Source: Lithospermum erythrorhizon (Eukaryota; Streptophyta; Magnoliopsida; Boraginales; Boraginaceae). Taken from it: 64,000 bases of DNA. The notes below the pieces were generated by a model that was given only the letters and a program-made list of their open reading frames with translations, did not search any database and had not been told where the DNA came from. The DNA lies in the NCBI GenBank assembly GCA_019722365.1, contig JADFUC010001753.1, forward strand, positions 1-64,000, given 5' to 3'. The position numbers were made by a program, and so were the translations under genes. Shown piece by piece: positions 34,501 to 45,500 of the stretch; the stretch's first letter is position 1, and each line of letters opens with the position of its first letter.

Positions 34501-34600
34501 TAGGGCTATACGGACTCGAACCGTAAACCTTCTCAGTAAAACAGGTTAAAGAATGCAATCCTCTAGTTGTTACTTTGAAAAATCATGATTCTTTACGGAG
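34501..34600 (-). pseudogene. trnV-UAC: Plastid-derived trnV-UAC 3' exon (NUPT)
   Basis: On minus, 34537-34501 reads ACTGAGAAGGTTTACGGTTC then GAGTCCGTATAGCCCTA. From memory, this is the 3' exon of plastid tRNA-Val(UAC) with two C-to-T changes. The sequence just before it (AGTAACAACTAGAGGATTG...CTGTTTT) fits the end of that gene's group II intron, so the insertion probably extends to about 34600. It lacks the 5' exon and cannot make a tRNA. It lies in the MYB intron. Confidence 0.75.
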
Positions 34601-34611
34601 TATAATAATAA

Positions 34612-34793
34612 TACTCCCTCCATTCCATAACGTAAATGTACTTTTTCACTTTTAGAAATTTCATAATTGATTCTCTTTTTATCACATTTAGTAATAAAAA
34701 GTGGAGGAAAAACTAAACTTATCAATTATATTTAACTTTTTTTAAACTTTATGTAACATTAAATAGCACTTAAAAAATGGGATAGAAGGAGTA
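34612..34793. mobile_element. Stowaway-like MITE
   Basis: The 182-bp segment begins TACTCCCTCCATTCCATAAC and ends so that its complement begins TACTCCTTCTATCCCA. That terminal inverted repeat with flanking TA is typical of Stowaway (Tc1/mariner) MITEs of flowering plants. It has no coding capacity. It is next to the plastid fragment in the MYB intron. Confidence 0.85.
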
Positions 34794-35095
34794 ATAACCA
34801 ACACCTCACCAATAACAATATAATATGTCAATAACCTAAGCTAAGAAGATGATAACAAAAATGTAAAGCATGAAGTTATATATACCTGTTACCAAGGCTA
34901 GTATGAAGATCAATTACCAATTTCTCTTCATCAGCACTATGGAGGCCTCGTTTGAGGTCCGGTCGAAGATAATTTGTCCAACGAAGTCGACAACTTTTGC
35001 CGCAGGGCCTTAAGCCAGCAAGCTTGGGCACAGCACGCCAACAACATTTTCCATTTGTAAGGATGAAATTGATTAGCTTATTTTCTTCGATGTAT

Positions 35096-35832
35096 TTGTA
35101 GGCTTACACTCGTTTATAAGAATGGTGCTTAAAAAAGGCACCATAGTAAAAATCACCAAAATTTTTGAAAAAAAAAAGATTAAATAGATCCCTCATCTCA
35201 CGCGCATCCCCTACCCACCCCATATACTTTCATTCACTAAGAAATTGCCAACCCAACCTCAACCCCGATACCAAAGCCCCCGTTATTTCGTCACCACCAC
35301 TTTGAGCCTCTACCGTCCACAACCAGCAACATCCTTCCCCAAATAAACCATACCAAAATGGGACATTAACATCTCGCATGTGGTGCCGGCGCAGTCGGAG
35401 ATGATCGGAGGATGGAGTCCATTGACGATTGAGATGGTGGCTCACCTATTTAATCTTGGAAGCATCTCTTTCAAGTTTTAGAGGTGGTAGTGTACCTAAA
35501 AATTGATTAAAGCAGTAGTGTAAGGGCTATTTTGTTCCGTCTTGTGATATCGAAGGCAGAGCTGCACCAATTCTATATATTTTCCTCGTAAACACTTGAA
35601 TAAGGAATGGAAGGGCAAATTTGATGTTCTTTCTGATGAGATGGGCTACGGTCCCTGTGTAGATTTCTTCACAGATTAACTGTGAATAGAGCGCAATTCT
35701 GAGAAATCTAGGCGGACTTGGGATCAATTGCCAACTTGACCCAAGTAGATCGGTAGTCAGAGGTTAGAATCTTAGAATCACCAGACGGCGAGGTAAATGT
35801 GATCGATGGATAGTGTCGATTCTATTCCTTTT
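35096..35832. other. Upstream of the MYB fragment, nothing recognised
   Basis: The MYB start should lie here on minus but no MGRxPCC or GPWT segment is visible. A small perfect inverted repeat (ATGGTGC, spacer, GCACCAT) is at 35122-35145. At 35230-35445 a balanced-composition stretch carries a 71-codon minus frame of no known family. A 66-codon frame lies at 35527-35727. Confidence 0.4.
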
Positions 35833-37722
35833 TGTCACTCAAAATAAGCCGTAAAATAATATCTGACAGACAGAGCGGGTTTTAAGAAAAAGTAAAATCG
35901 TGGTATTTCAGAGCGAAATGCAACTACATGACTGTCTGACAAACATTATGTCTGAAATATACAAACAAGCAGCTCTGAAATCCCAAAATGCAACAATACA
36001 GACGGCCAGAATCTGAGATGTCTTGTCAAAGTGGCTCCACTAACTGCTGTCCCCGTCAAAATCACTTGGCTTCTCATCAATAAGCAATATAAAACATTGC
36101 GACCGACAAACTGAGTATTATTCGCCGACTCACTAGCGGCAGTGCTAAGTGGCCATTGAAACAACTCGATCAACTCAGTATGAATCCAGTTCACCAAAGT
36201 AATGCGCGTATAATCGGCCTCGGCCTGAGGAGAAACTTATGCCCGTCGGCGTAAAAGTATCATGTCCTTGCCTAAATGAGATACGAGACAAGCAACAACT
36301 CGTACCGTAGTCTGAGGGCCATCCATACCGATACCCCGTGATGCAAGGCAATCATGCTATTATTTCAAATCTTTAGTAGTACAAAGCTGACCACTTAGCG
36401 CTTTCGTACCCAATTGATCACAGCTCATGCAGGTAGTACAAAGTGTCCTTGTGGCGCTCATTACCGTGATGCAATATGACAGCGGCTCACGCACAAATGC
36501 CCAGTAGTACGAGGGCAACATGGCTCGTCTGGTAGTCACAGGCATCCATTTAACTAACCATACATGCTACGATAATCAACCCATTGATACATACATAAAC
36601 ATGCTCGCAGCGTCAACAAATGCAACCACGTTCTGCGAAGAAGTAAATTAATCTCCTTTGAGTGAGATAAATACTACTTGGCTAACAATAATAAATACTA
36701 AATGCAGCTAATCAGTCTTAGTTTTCATACTGTCCTTGGCTTGAAAATACAATTACTACTTACTACAATCACATCCCGTTTGGTTTTTAACTATCCGACT
36801 TACTTGATTATAGTTATCGACTTAACAACTCTGAAGTGGTAATATTGCTATGCGGCGTTTAAGCGACTAATAAAACAATTCAACCACCCCCAATCACTAA
36901 TCAAATACATTTCCCTCTTGCCCTAATTCGACACTTTAAATAACTTAATCATTAGTAATGATTCATGAATTTATTATTATAATCGACCTTAGAATTCAAA
37001 ACCCAATTGCAGTAAAGCACAAGCCTAACCCGTAATATTCTCTTCAGTCAACATCAAACATCCCTTATACTCCCAAAGAAAACAACTATATTAAAGATCC
37101 CAAACATCATAATATAATTTAAAAATTTATAAAAAGTCGACTAAAGTCAAGTAACACGTCAACGCATTTCAATCCCTAAAATAAATTATAATCCTTTCTT
37201 AATCACGTAATTCAACCACAGAGGATAGTTTCTATACTATTTACAACTTTTCAAAATTCAAAATCAAAAGTCAAGCCCCAAAAGTCAACTTTCCAGAAAA
37301 CTTAAGAAAATACTCATGAAAACTTCAAACTTTCTTACATAATGAGTATAGAATGATGAGGGAAGATGAAAATCAAACTTTTTAATGTCTTGAGCGAAAA
37401 ATTGGAAGAGAAAAAATTTGAGGGGAGAAATTTAGGGGGTTCGGCCGTCTATGAGGAAGAAGAGGTGGTTTTTTTTGGATGAAGATGAGAGCATGATAAG
37501 GATGAGGGAATGTTGGGAATGACTTAGAATAAAAGATTTGGTTTGGTTAATTTACCGAGTTTCGTGCCCAAATCTCAATTAAACCCGATTTAGTAATGTT
37601 CCCGAGACATATATTCTTGCTTTCATACATTTTCGTCTCGATATATCGTCTTATTAAAAGTGATGATATAAATCTAGGGTCCCTTGGCAGAGATAAATAT
37701 AATTTAATAAAATCGACTTACA
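35833..37722 (-). mobile_element. Isolated gypsy LTR F
   Basis: On plus it runs from TGTCACTCAAAATAAGCC to ATCGACTTACA, so TG...CA ends are visible (about 1.89 kb, start TGTAAGTCG on minus). Read on minus it has a P-like block (AAATTAACCAAACCAAAT), a C-rich leader with TTCCTCATAG and CTCTTCCAATTTTTCG, a GTAAGAAAGTTTG...GAGTATTTTC block (about 37310-37345) and GTTGACTTTTG. It also has degenerate internal repeats around AGTAGTAC (36373-36510). No partner LTR is seen, so it is probably a solo LTR. No clear target duplication is present. Confidence 0.6.
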
Positions 37723-39159
37723 AGCGTATGGTTATTTCACCAATTGCAAATTTCATTTGGGCTTAGGGACCCAGTTACAAATTCCCAACTTCGGCTGCGT
37801 CACTTTCCGTATTGATTTCTCCTTTTCAACTCGAGCAGCTCAGCTCCGTCTTTCATGTGAGCTTCACTTTCAAGCTCTAATTCCCGCGATTCGCTTGGTT
37901 ATCCATTCTGAGCCGCGCCTCGACTTCCGACTGACGCTAAAAATGGAAAAAGAAAAAAGCATACAATCAAAATTGATTAGATGCGAACAAAAAAAGGTAC
38001 ATTTTAATTATGAATTTATGTTTTTATTTAAGTTAAAATTTAGATTTTGTATTAGGTTGACTTTAATTTTGAGAATTGTTGACATTTTAATTATGAATTT
38101 ATATTTTCAGTTCTTATTACGTAAATTAGGGTTTCTTTAGTGATTTTTGATATATCGTTCACGATTTTGTGATTTTGATTATCGTACTTATTAATTAGAG
38201 TTTGTTCAAAGTTGATATTATTATGTATTTCTTATTTTCATTTGAAAAGTTTTATATGTTTTTGTGAATTTTATAAATATACAACATATAATTCGACTTT
38301 TAATTATGAATTTATATTTTAAATTTCTTATGCAATTAAAAGATTACTTTTAAGTAAACCCGTTGACTTAAGGTAAAATAATAATGTGAATCCGAGGAAA
38401 TAGTCGAATCGACTTTGGGTTGTTGTATGGCAGTAGAAAGTATTTAACTTAGAAGTCACGTTTAGAAGACTAGAACTGTCTGTGGCTATGAAGTTGTCGT
38501 TTTCTTAGATTCACAAAAGTTGTATCTGTTTTTGTGAATTTTATTCGAATATAACAAAGTTTATATATTTTTTGAATTTTATAAATATACACTATATATG
38601 CAAATATTTTATTGACAATTTCAATTTTGTGATTTTGATTATGCGTTAACATTAAGAAAATTAGGGTTTGTTCTAAGTGGATATAATGCATTTCTTATTA
38701 TTTTTGATTTGAATATATGTATGTATGATTATGAAATCTAGATTTTATGTAGATTCGAGAAAAGTTATATGTTTTTGTAAATTTTATATTGATATAACAA
38801 AAGATCTATATGTTTTTGTGAATTTCATAAATATGATGAAAAATAACATAAATAGTAAAGTTCTAAATTTCGTTGATCTTTGCTTTTACACTGTTCTTAA
38901 TTAACTCGGTTTATTAGTAACTATTAAATTTAATTATTTGTATATATTTCTGTCTATTATTTGATGTTATTTAGATAAAGATTTGATTTGCTTAAAGAAA
39001 GCTCATCTTAATTTATTCATTTTGTTGTTTGACTTAGAAACTTTGATGGATGTGTTTTGGTTCAGAAATGGAGATTATATTTTGTAATGTTTCTCAAATC
39101 TGATTAGTTTGGTGCATTTTTTGAATTTTTATTGATGATACAAGGTGAACTGTGATGTG
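37723..39159 (+). other. Intron-like AT-rich DNA with recurring short motifs
   Basis: The start (37757-37990) has balanced composition and an open 127-codon plus frame (37757-38140) of no family I know. It might be a 5' exon or leader. From 38000 to 38860 two phrases recur without a fixed period: TTTTAATTATGAATTTATAT (38000, 38090, 38300) and TATGTTTTTGTGAATTTTAT (38255, 38522, 38770, 38810). I see no transposon signature. Confidence 0.35.
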
Positions 39160-39448
39160 TGTAATATCCAGCAAAAATGTGTGGTAATAAGTATGTTTGA
39201 TATGATTTGATTGAATATACTTCATCTGTCAGATGTATCTGCTTTTCGGAGAGTTCATCTGTTAAGAACTCGATGTTAAGCGTCTTTGACACAGAAGGGC
39301 CAATTCTAGGATAGGTGACCAGGAAGTTTCGGTGAGCCGTGAGTGAGGACAAGCGTCTTTGGAAAGACTCGTGGTGGTTTGTGCGGTAGGTCAATCGAAT
39401 CTAATACTTAGCATAACTTTACAGTGCTTATTCCAGGCAGGCGTTACA
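39160..39448 (+). repeat. Left LTR of the Cassandra-like TRIM
   Basis: It starts TGTAATATCC and ends GGCGTTACA. The end is crisp and the primer site starts three bases later. Confidence 0.8.
39266..39350 (+). ncRNA. 5S rRNA-like domain in left Cassandra LTR
   Basis: AGAACTCGATGTTAAGCGTC and, after a spacer, CTAGGATAGGTGACC match the 5S rRNA pattern AGAACTCCGCAGTTAAGCGT...CTAGGATGGGTGACC. These correspond to the internal pol III control region (box A and box C). The box A part has changes after GCGT and box C has one. Whether it is transcribed cannot be told. Confidence 0.75.
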
Positions 39449-39470
39449 AATGGTATCGAGGCGGAGCAGA
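39449..39470 (+). promoter_or_regulatory. Primer binding site of the Cassandra-like TRIM
   Basis: TGGTATCGAGGCGGAGCAG at 39451 is a near match to TGGTATCAGAGC, the tRNA-iMet complement. Confidence 0.8.
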
Positions 39471-39618
39471 TCCAGTGTGAGAACTAGAAGTGCTATGCGG
39501 TATGAGTGCGGGACACCTCTTGAGGTCGTAGGGCCACCTGCAGAATCACCACGGGATGAGTACGGTCTATAGATATTGTTAAGCTCGATGAGATTAGTTG
39601 AGTATTTAAGTGGGGGGT

Positions 39619-39906
39619 TGTAATAAGCGACAATAAAAATGTGTGTGTGATATATTTGATATGATTTGATTGAGTACTTAGTCATACCGTGAATCGTCTT
39701 TTTTGTTGGAAACTAAATCTCTTAAAACTCAATGTTAAGCGTGCTTGACTTTGAGTTATTCTAGGATGGGTGGCTAACTGGGAGTTTCGGTGAAGCACGT
39801 GAATGAGGACAAAAGCGTCTTTGGAAGCTTCATTAATTGGTTTGTGAGGCCCGGATCCGTGAATCAGCAAAATACGGACTAGTCTTCGGGCCGAGGAATT
39901 AGTGCA
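39619..39906 (+). repeat. Right LTR of the Cassandra-like TRIM
   Basis: It starts TGTAATAAGCG directly after a G-rich polypurine tract (39608-39618) and ends near TTAGTGCA. Its last ~60 bp differ from the left LTR, which ends TTACAG...GGCGTTACA. Confidence 0.7.
39724..39800 (+). ncRNA. 5S rRNA-like domain in right Cassandra LTR, box A intact
   Basis: GTTAAGCGTGCTTG at about 39733-39746 is identical to the plant 5S rRNA box A region. CTAGGATGGGTGGCT at 39761-39775 differs from 5S (GGATGGGTGACC) only near its end. A 5S-like GGGAGTTTCGGTG follows. Of the two LTRs this keeps the better promoter sequence. It is not a genuine 5S gene, because the 5S 5' end (GGATGCGATC) is absent. Confidence 0.8.
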
Positions 39907-40082
39907 GTGTTTCGTTGTTTCTCTGTTAATAATTTTTCTTTTTGCGGTCTAGAGTGTTTAGTATTAGTAGTGAAATTTAAAAATTTCATAATAAGTTCTG
40001 GTAGTGCTTTGTTCTCTGGCTTCACTAAATTTTGCTGATTTTGCAAAATATGACTATAGTTTTATTGCATTTGGTATAGATA

Positions 40083-42536
40083 TGTAGCGATCCGTCCTAG
40101 GTGACGCGTTAATTGAAAATCATTATAATCCGGGACACAGGTGTAACGCGACCGTCTCGAGGTAAATGCCCAGCCCCTACGAGGTTGCTATAAATCGCTT
40201 TGACACGTATATCGGTGCTTTGTCCCCGATGGTTGACCTGTCGCTGTTTAATTACCAATAAAACGGATAGTTTGATAAAGTAAAATAGTTCGAGAAACTC
40301 AAAATGTTGAAATCTGAGTTTAACCATCGGCATCGCTGACTCAAAGCAAGTCTTAAAATTCATCTATACGATGCCGAAATATTCGCGAAAATAGTTTCTG
40401 ATATTTCGGCGTTTCCAAGCAAAAATATGAAAAGCAAATCAAAATAAGAAAAGGTATTTGCCGAGGATCTGACCCAACTTTTCTCACTAAGTAAATCCAC
40501 GGACACTACAATTTCTGCCGACTCGCGTGTACTTGTCGATCGAGGGGTGGGAAGAAATTCATTTCAGCTTGACTTAGTAGAAGCGAATCACGGGATGGTA
40601 ACTTGCAAATCCGAATGAGGTATACGATAAATTAATAGGCGTAAGCGATAAAATAGATATATATATATATATATATACAATGCATCATCTGATCTACGGG
40701 GAATATATCGATCATCCAAAGCATCGATCAAATAACCGTCCTCATGACAGCGCATTCTGAGGAGAATTCGATTATGCGTTAACTCGCGTGTCATGCTCGA
40801 AGTCTCGAGAACACATAATCCAAAAGCTGGTACAACAACATAATTTCCGCAACCACGATGTTAATACAACCAAAACTAACATGTCTTGCAAAAAAAAGAA
40901 AACACATCAGCATCACATATAACATTTCATCGCTTTCAGTAGCAGACACCAACATCGTCCCAGTATTCTCGATTCTTGATTCCACGGTTCACACATATAT
41001 TACCAAACATACAAACATCACACAATAATCTGATATATGACCATGATACACACGATCTGACTATTTCATATAGAACCTATACTCCCCGTAGAAATATACA
41101 CCTGAGATAAATTCAGAAACACAAATATACTGAACATGAATACACTCGGCTTGCTCAAAGAATTTACATTCAAACATAAATATACTCAAACAGCCGATAC
41201 ACTTTCAGAATAACTATATTATAAACGCATCTAATACAACCGCTCTAGAGAAGCTGACATTTCCCAATTTAACGCTATACAAATACTTTTCATATACGGA
41301 TACGTTAGCCATGACAATTTACCATCGCGTACTCAAGCATAAATAAGGTAACAAGCAGGTAAATCCCTTGTTGTGCAGCTGCATGGCTTGATCAATCGAT
41401 CTCGCTTTATTTGTTCAACGTCCAGTAAATAAAACATCCGAAAAGTATAATTACTACTCGTAATAGTCTTAGCCACTTATCCTAATTCGGTTTCGACTTT
41501 CAGCCCATTTAATCTGATTTGACAACTTTAGTATAGATTGCTAATTAGGTTTCAATACTTGACTATGATAGCGAAATTCATAGGACTAATCATGTCAGCC
41601 CGATACGCCTCCCAAGCACTAACGTTTCAATCGGAGTTTCAATGACCAAGTTTCAACTCTTTAAGTTAGTTAAGCGTTACTATCAACCTCCCAGTCCCAG
41701 TCCCGCTTACTCTTTCAAAAATTCATTAAACTAATTTCCAAGTATTTCTTGCAGCCAACATGACTCGTAAATCTGTTTAAATAATCAAAATAACATCCCA
41801 TTTAACATATTTATCTTATCGACCACATTTTAGAAAGTCAACCTTTGAAAATCGCTCTAGAAATTGACTCATTATAACGTCCTTTCACACTAAATATTGG
41901 TCATTTATCAATTCTATGTTATAAATTTAAAGCTGAACAATAATTACATTCAATAATATCTAAGTAAAGAAATCGGCGAAAATTCCCAAAAAGTCGGTGC
42001 CTCGAAAACATAGAAATTTCACCTCAGTACTGATATTTTAACTTTCAGTGATAACTAATTTACAATCAAGAATCCAATTGGAGCAATAAATTCAAAATAC
42101 AAAAAAGTCAACAAAGAATCAACTCGGGCGATTCCCCAGAAATACTCAACAATTCCCAGTTCTTTGCAGCCAGGCGGCGGGGCGATAAGGGAAGCTCTCC
42201 GAAAATTTGAGCTCAAAGCTTGATTATGAGGAAAATCGAAAAGAAAAAAATGGAGAGAGGAGAAAGAGTGGCGGTGGAGGGGGAAGAAAGGGAGAAATGG
42301 GTTTTGGGTTTTTAGTATTGATGGGTTGGTATTAGGTTGGACCCAAAACCCAACAATTGAAAATCGAGCGTTTTTATTAGCTCGATACCTCTGGTTTAAT
42401 TTATCCCGACAACTTCGAACTAATTATACATACATAAGTCTCTTAAAGGTAGAATTTAATTTTTTATGTAATTAAATTTAATAATCTATAGTTTTTTAAT
42501 TCATATATTACTTGAGTCGTTACCGGGGTTTTTACA
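40083..42536 (-). mobile_element. 3' LTR of gypsy element B
   Basis: TGTAGCGATCC (40083) to TTTTTACA (42536), 2454 bp. It is paired with 47249-49709, which has practically the same length. Read on minus it starts TGTAAAAACCCCGGTAACGA. Shared blocks include AAAACGGATAGTTTGATAAA (40262 and 47364), CGGATACG-type and AAAGTCAACTC stretches, and AAATCGAAAA...TGGAGAGAGGAG in the leader. It holds an AT microsatellite at 40657-40677. G at 61110 belongs to the same LTR family. Confidence 0.85.
40657..40677. repeat. AT microsatellite in the left LTR of B
   Basis: About ten AT repeats. The right LTR has a much shorter run (near 47782-47797, interrupted by G), so it changed after insertion. Confidence 0.9.
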
Positions 42537-45500
42537 TTCTACCCACTAACAAAATTTCGTCCTCGAAATTCCTCGACTCAAGCTACTAAGGTAAAAAATC
42601 AAACAACTAAGATCACTTAACCTCGAGACTGAAAGAAGGCTGCGGGTAACGGTTCCTATTATCCTCCTCGCTCCACGTGGCTTCTACTCGATGATTCCTC
42701 CTGAAAACTCTTACAATTTCACTTCTTTTCTCGGCGCCTAACCAGTCGAAATCACCAAGCGGTCCTCATAAGCGAGGTCAATCACACCCAGTCGTCAGTG
42801 GCTCTAAGATATACATTTCATCCGTACGTGCTACCGGCGGGACACATGGAACACATGAATCTCTCGATTCTCTAGGCAAGGCCAAGCGGTGAAAGCCACT
42901 TTGCTACCTTTGACAAGATTTCAAATGGTCGATATACCGGGGAGGCCGACTTCACTCTTCTTCAGTTACACCGCTTCCCGTAGGGGATATCTTCAAAAAT
43001 ACTCGTGCTTCCGCCTCGAGCGACAAATCTACTAAACGTCGATCGGTACTTCTTTTGTCTATCTGTGCGTCCTCAAATGTTGTTGTATAGCTTTACTCTT
43101 TACGGCTGTCGAGCTTTTTCCTTGTTGAGACCCGTAAATCTTTCTTTCCATACCTCGTTCGGCATGCTCAGTCCTACGCCTCCGACCATACAAAACTAAG
43201 CGGTTGCCATTCCAATGCTAGCTTGAAAACTATTATTATAAGCGAACTCCATTTTTTGTAACTCGCATCCACAACTACCAGCTAAACCTGTGGCTTCCTT
43301 GGCGTGTCCTCACGACGTCACGAATGGATTCTCTCGGATAATCCGTCGATTTGAGGGCGAAGCGATACTCAAATGGACGCCGTCCCCAGCGCCTCACAAA
43401 TCTCCCCGAAACCTCGGTGAGCCTTGCGTCCCTATCGAAACAATACTCTACGCTATAGTGCAACGCTTGAATTACCGTATATCTTAGCCGACTTTGACTG
43501 GCCGGTTTGCTTTAATAGGTAGAAAATGGCGGTCTTAGATAGTCTATCTACGATTACCCAAATCCCATCATTTAACTACGAGTTCTCGGAAGCGAACACA
43601 AAGTCCATGAGTGATCTTATCGCGTCCAACAAATTATCGGTAGCGGTTGCAGCGTGACCTGCGGAGGTTTATGGTCAATCTTGACTTTTGTTGACAAATC
43701 AAACACTTTGCTACAAAATACAATTTCTCTTCATCCCACGACATGAAGTAGTTCTCACCCAAATTTAAATTACATTTCGTACTCCCCGGATGCATATTAT
43801 ATGAAGCTTATTGTGAGCTTCGTCAGAGATCTCCCTTTTGGAAGAATTCGTAGAAAGTGGGAGGCTGACCATTCTCATGAGATCTGGATTTTATATCTTC
43901 CTTTTGCTGCTCTGACACATCTACTTGACAAATTCTAAGCCTCAAATAGGCCAACAAGATCCATCGCTACTCCGACCTCGAGGAGTGCACTTGATGCAGT
44001 TTCAACTCCCTCGTTGGCTCTTCACCTTCCCACTTAGGCTCAGGCATCGTCGCCCACGTTTGCTTTCCCCGGATGATATTCAATCGTCAGTCGTAGTCAT
44101 TTTCCAACTCTGTCCACTTGACGTATCAATTGCTCCCTACGGGTGGTGATATACTTAAAACTCTTGTGATGCAGCAAATGTCATTTAACCCCATGAAGTA
44201 GTGTCTCCAAATTTTTCAAAGCCAACACAATCGCGGCCAACTCGAGTCATGGGTAGGATAATTCTTAAACTGATTAGCACCAATTGTCGAGATAAAGTAC
44301 GATTACGCTACATTCTGCATCGTCACAGCGACCTAGCCTGTGATGTGAAGCATCGGCATACACAGCATTACCCTACGTTCACGGCGGTAGTGTCAACAGT
44401 GCTATAGTGATCTCCTGCTTGATCCATTTAAACAGGCATGGCAGCCCCAGACAAGCGGTACACACCGGCATCAACTTAGTCATCGGGCTTGATCAACGAA
44501 AAGTCTTGTATGAATCTTACATAATACCAGGTAAACCCAAAAAACTTCTACTTTCAATTACACTTGAAGGCCTCTTCCAATTCATCCACCGCTTCCACCT
44601 TTTTGGGGTCCTTTATTTGACACGCCGCCCGAGATAACACTTGACCCAGGTGGCCGCCTCCCGGCCAAAATTCACACTTTTAAACTTTGCGTGTGGTTTT
44701 GAAGTAAGATTTCAATCTTTCCTCAAAATGCTCTTACGTGATTTCCAAGCTTCCTTTTAGAATGAATCAAAGATGTAAATCAATAAATACAACCACGAAC
44801 TTATCCAAGAACTCCGAAAAACCACGATTAAATCGGATCCATGAAATTTCTTTGGGCATTTAATAAATGACGGCATCACCGAGAACTCGTAGTGCCCGTA
44901 TCTTTGTCTGACGATTTTTGATATATCATCTTTGTAATTCTCAATTGGTGATATCCAGGACCTGAAATCAATTTTGAAAACACGCCCGTCCTCGGTTGGT
45001 GAAAGATCATCGATCCTTAGCGGCGGGTATGGAGTTCTTAATGAGTCGCTGTTATTTGCCCGGTGTGTCTGAAGCCTCGTAGTTCCGTCAACAGCGAACA
45101 ATGCGGAGAGCTTCGGGGAGAATAACTTCGACCTAATAAACCCGCATCAACAGCTCCTGCCATTGCGTGTTGACTCCTTATTTCTATTTGGAGCCATTAA
45201 ATGCGATTGCCATAGGTATCGGGCCGTTCTAGTACCAACATTCGAAATTCAGCCAATCTGCATTGGGGTAGATACAGCGGAAATCCTTGAGCTTACATCC
45301 TCGAATTCTCTCGCGTCGGACGACTGGCTCGGGCTCATGCTTTCTTGAGTCCGTTCACGTACTTGAATACCGATCGTCCGCGTTTAGTAACTACGAGGCT
45401 TCTAACACGAGATCCTGAGAGCTGATAAAACTCTCTATCCCGACAGCAGCTTCGGGCTACGGAACTGTATGCTCTGATCTCACTTACGGTGACAATTTAT

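Larger units (their letters stand above)
32406..35090 (-). pseudogene. Broken R2R3-MYB transcription factor gene
   Basis: Exon block 34886-35090 (minus) encodes, without a shift, [20 protein letters not shown] and then [40 protein letters not shown] and LHTSLGNR. It stops at a GT donor (34884-34885) exactly after GNR, the conserved second intron site of plant R2R3-MYBs. Exon 3 starts at 32607 after CAG with WSKI, LPGRTDDEIK, NYWNTHIKKKL and a DPVNYKPL segment. Such proteins bind DNA through two helix-turn-helix repeats in the nucleus; the motif pattern is like the AtMYB20/40/42/43/85 group. Exon 3 has a lost base after WSKI and an extra A in the A run before NYWNTH. The copia LTR follows at 32405. 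The start (MGRxPCC, first repeat tryptophan) is not found. The 2.3-kb intron holds a plastid fragment and a MITE. Confidence 0.8.
39160..39906 (+). mobile_element. Cassandra-like TRIM retrotransposon with 5S rRNA-derived LTRs
   Basis: There are two direct terminal copies, 39160-39448 and 39619-39906 (about 289 bp each), both starting TGTAAT and sharing TTTGATATGATTTGATTGA. The 170-bp centre has TGGTATCGAGGCGGAGCAG (primer site) right after the left LTR and GTGGGGGGT (polypurine tract) right before the right one. Each LTR has a 5S rRNA-like stretch. Terminal-repeat retrotransposons in miniature with 5S sequence in the LTR are known as Cassandra; they have no proteins and depend on other elements. 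Size and arrangement fit well. I could not confirm a target duplication. Confidence 0.85.

Noticed and set aside
34501..34537. Functional nuclear tRNA gene
   Set aside because: Only the 3' half of a tRNA is present and it matches the 3' exon of the intron-containing plastid trnV-UAC.
37757..38140. 127-codon plus-strand open frame as a gene
   Set aside because: Second half is translated AT-rich repeat phrases; no motif. It may include a leader or exon but I cannot support a protein.
39266..39350. Genuine 5S rRNA gene
   Set aside because: Only the internal control region is similar, the 5S ends are missing, and the segment lies in a pair of direct LTRs with a primer site. Cassandra explains it better.
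39155..39911. Target duplication of the Cassandra-like element
   Set aside because: ATGTG on the left and GTGTT on the right do not match, so I do not claim one.
43925..44637. Plus-strand open frames in element B (43925-44149, 44201-44637)
   Set aside because: Complement of RNase H and integrase of element B; no motif on plus.
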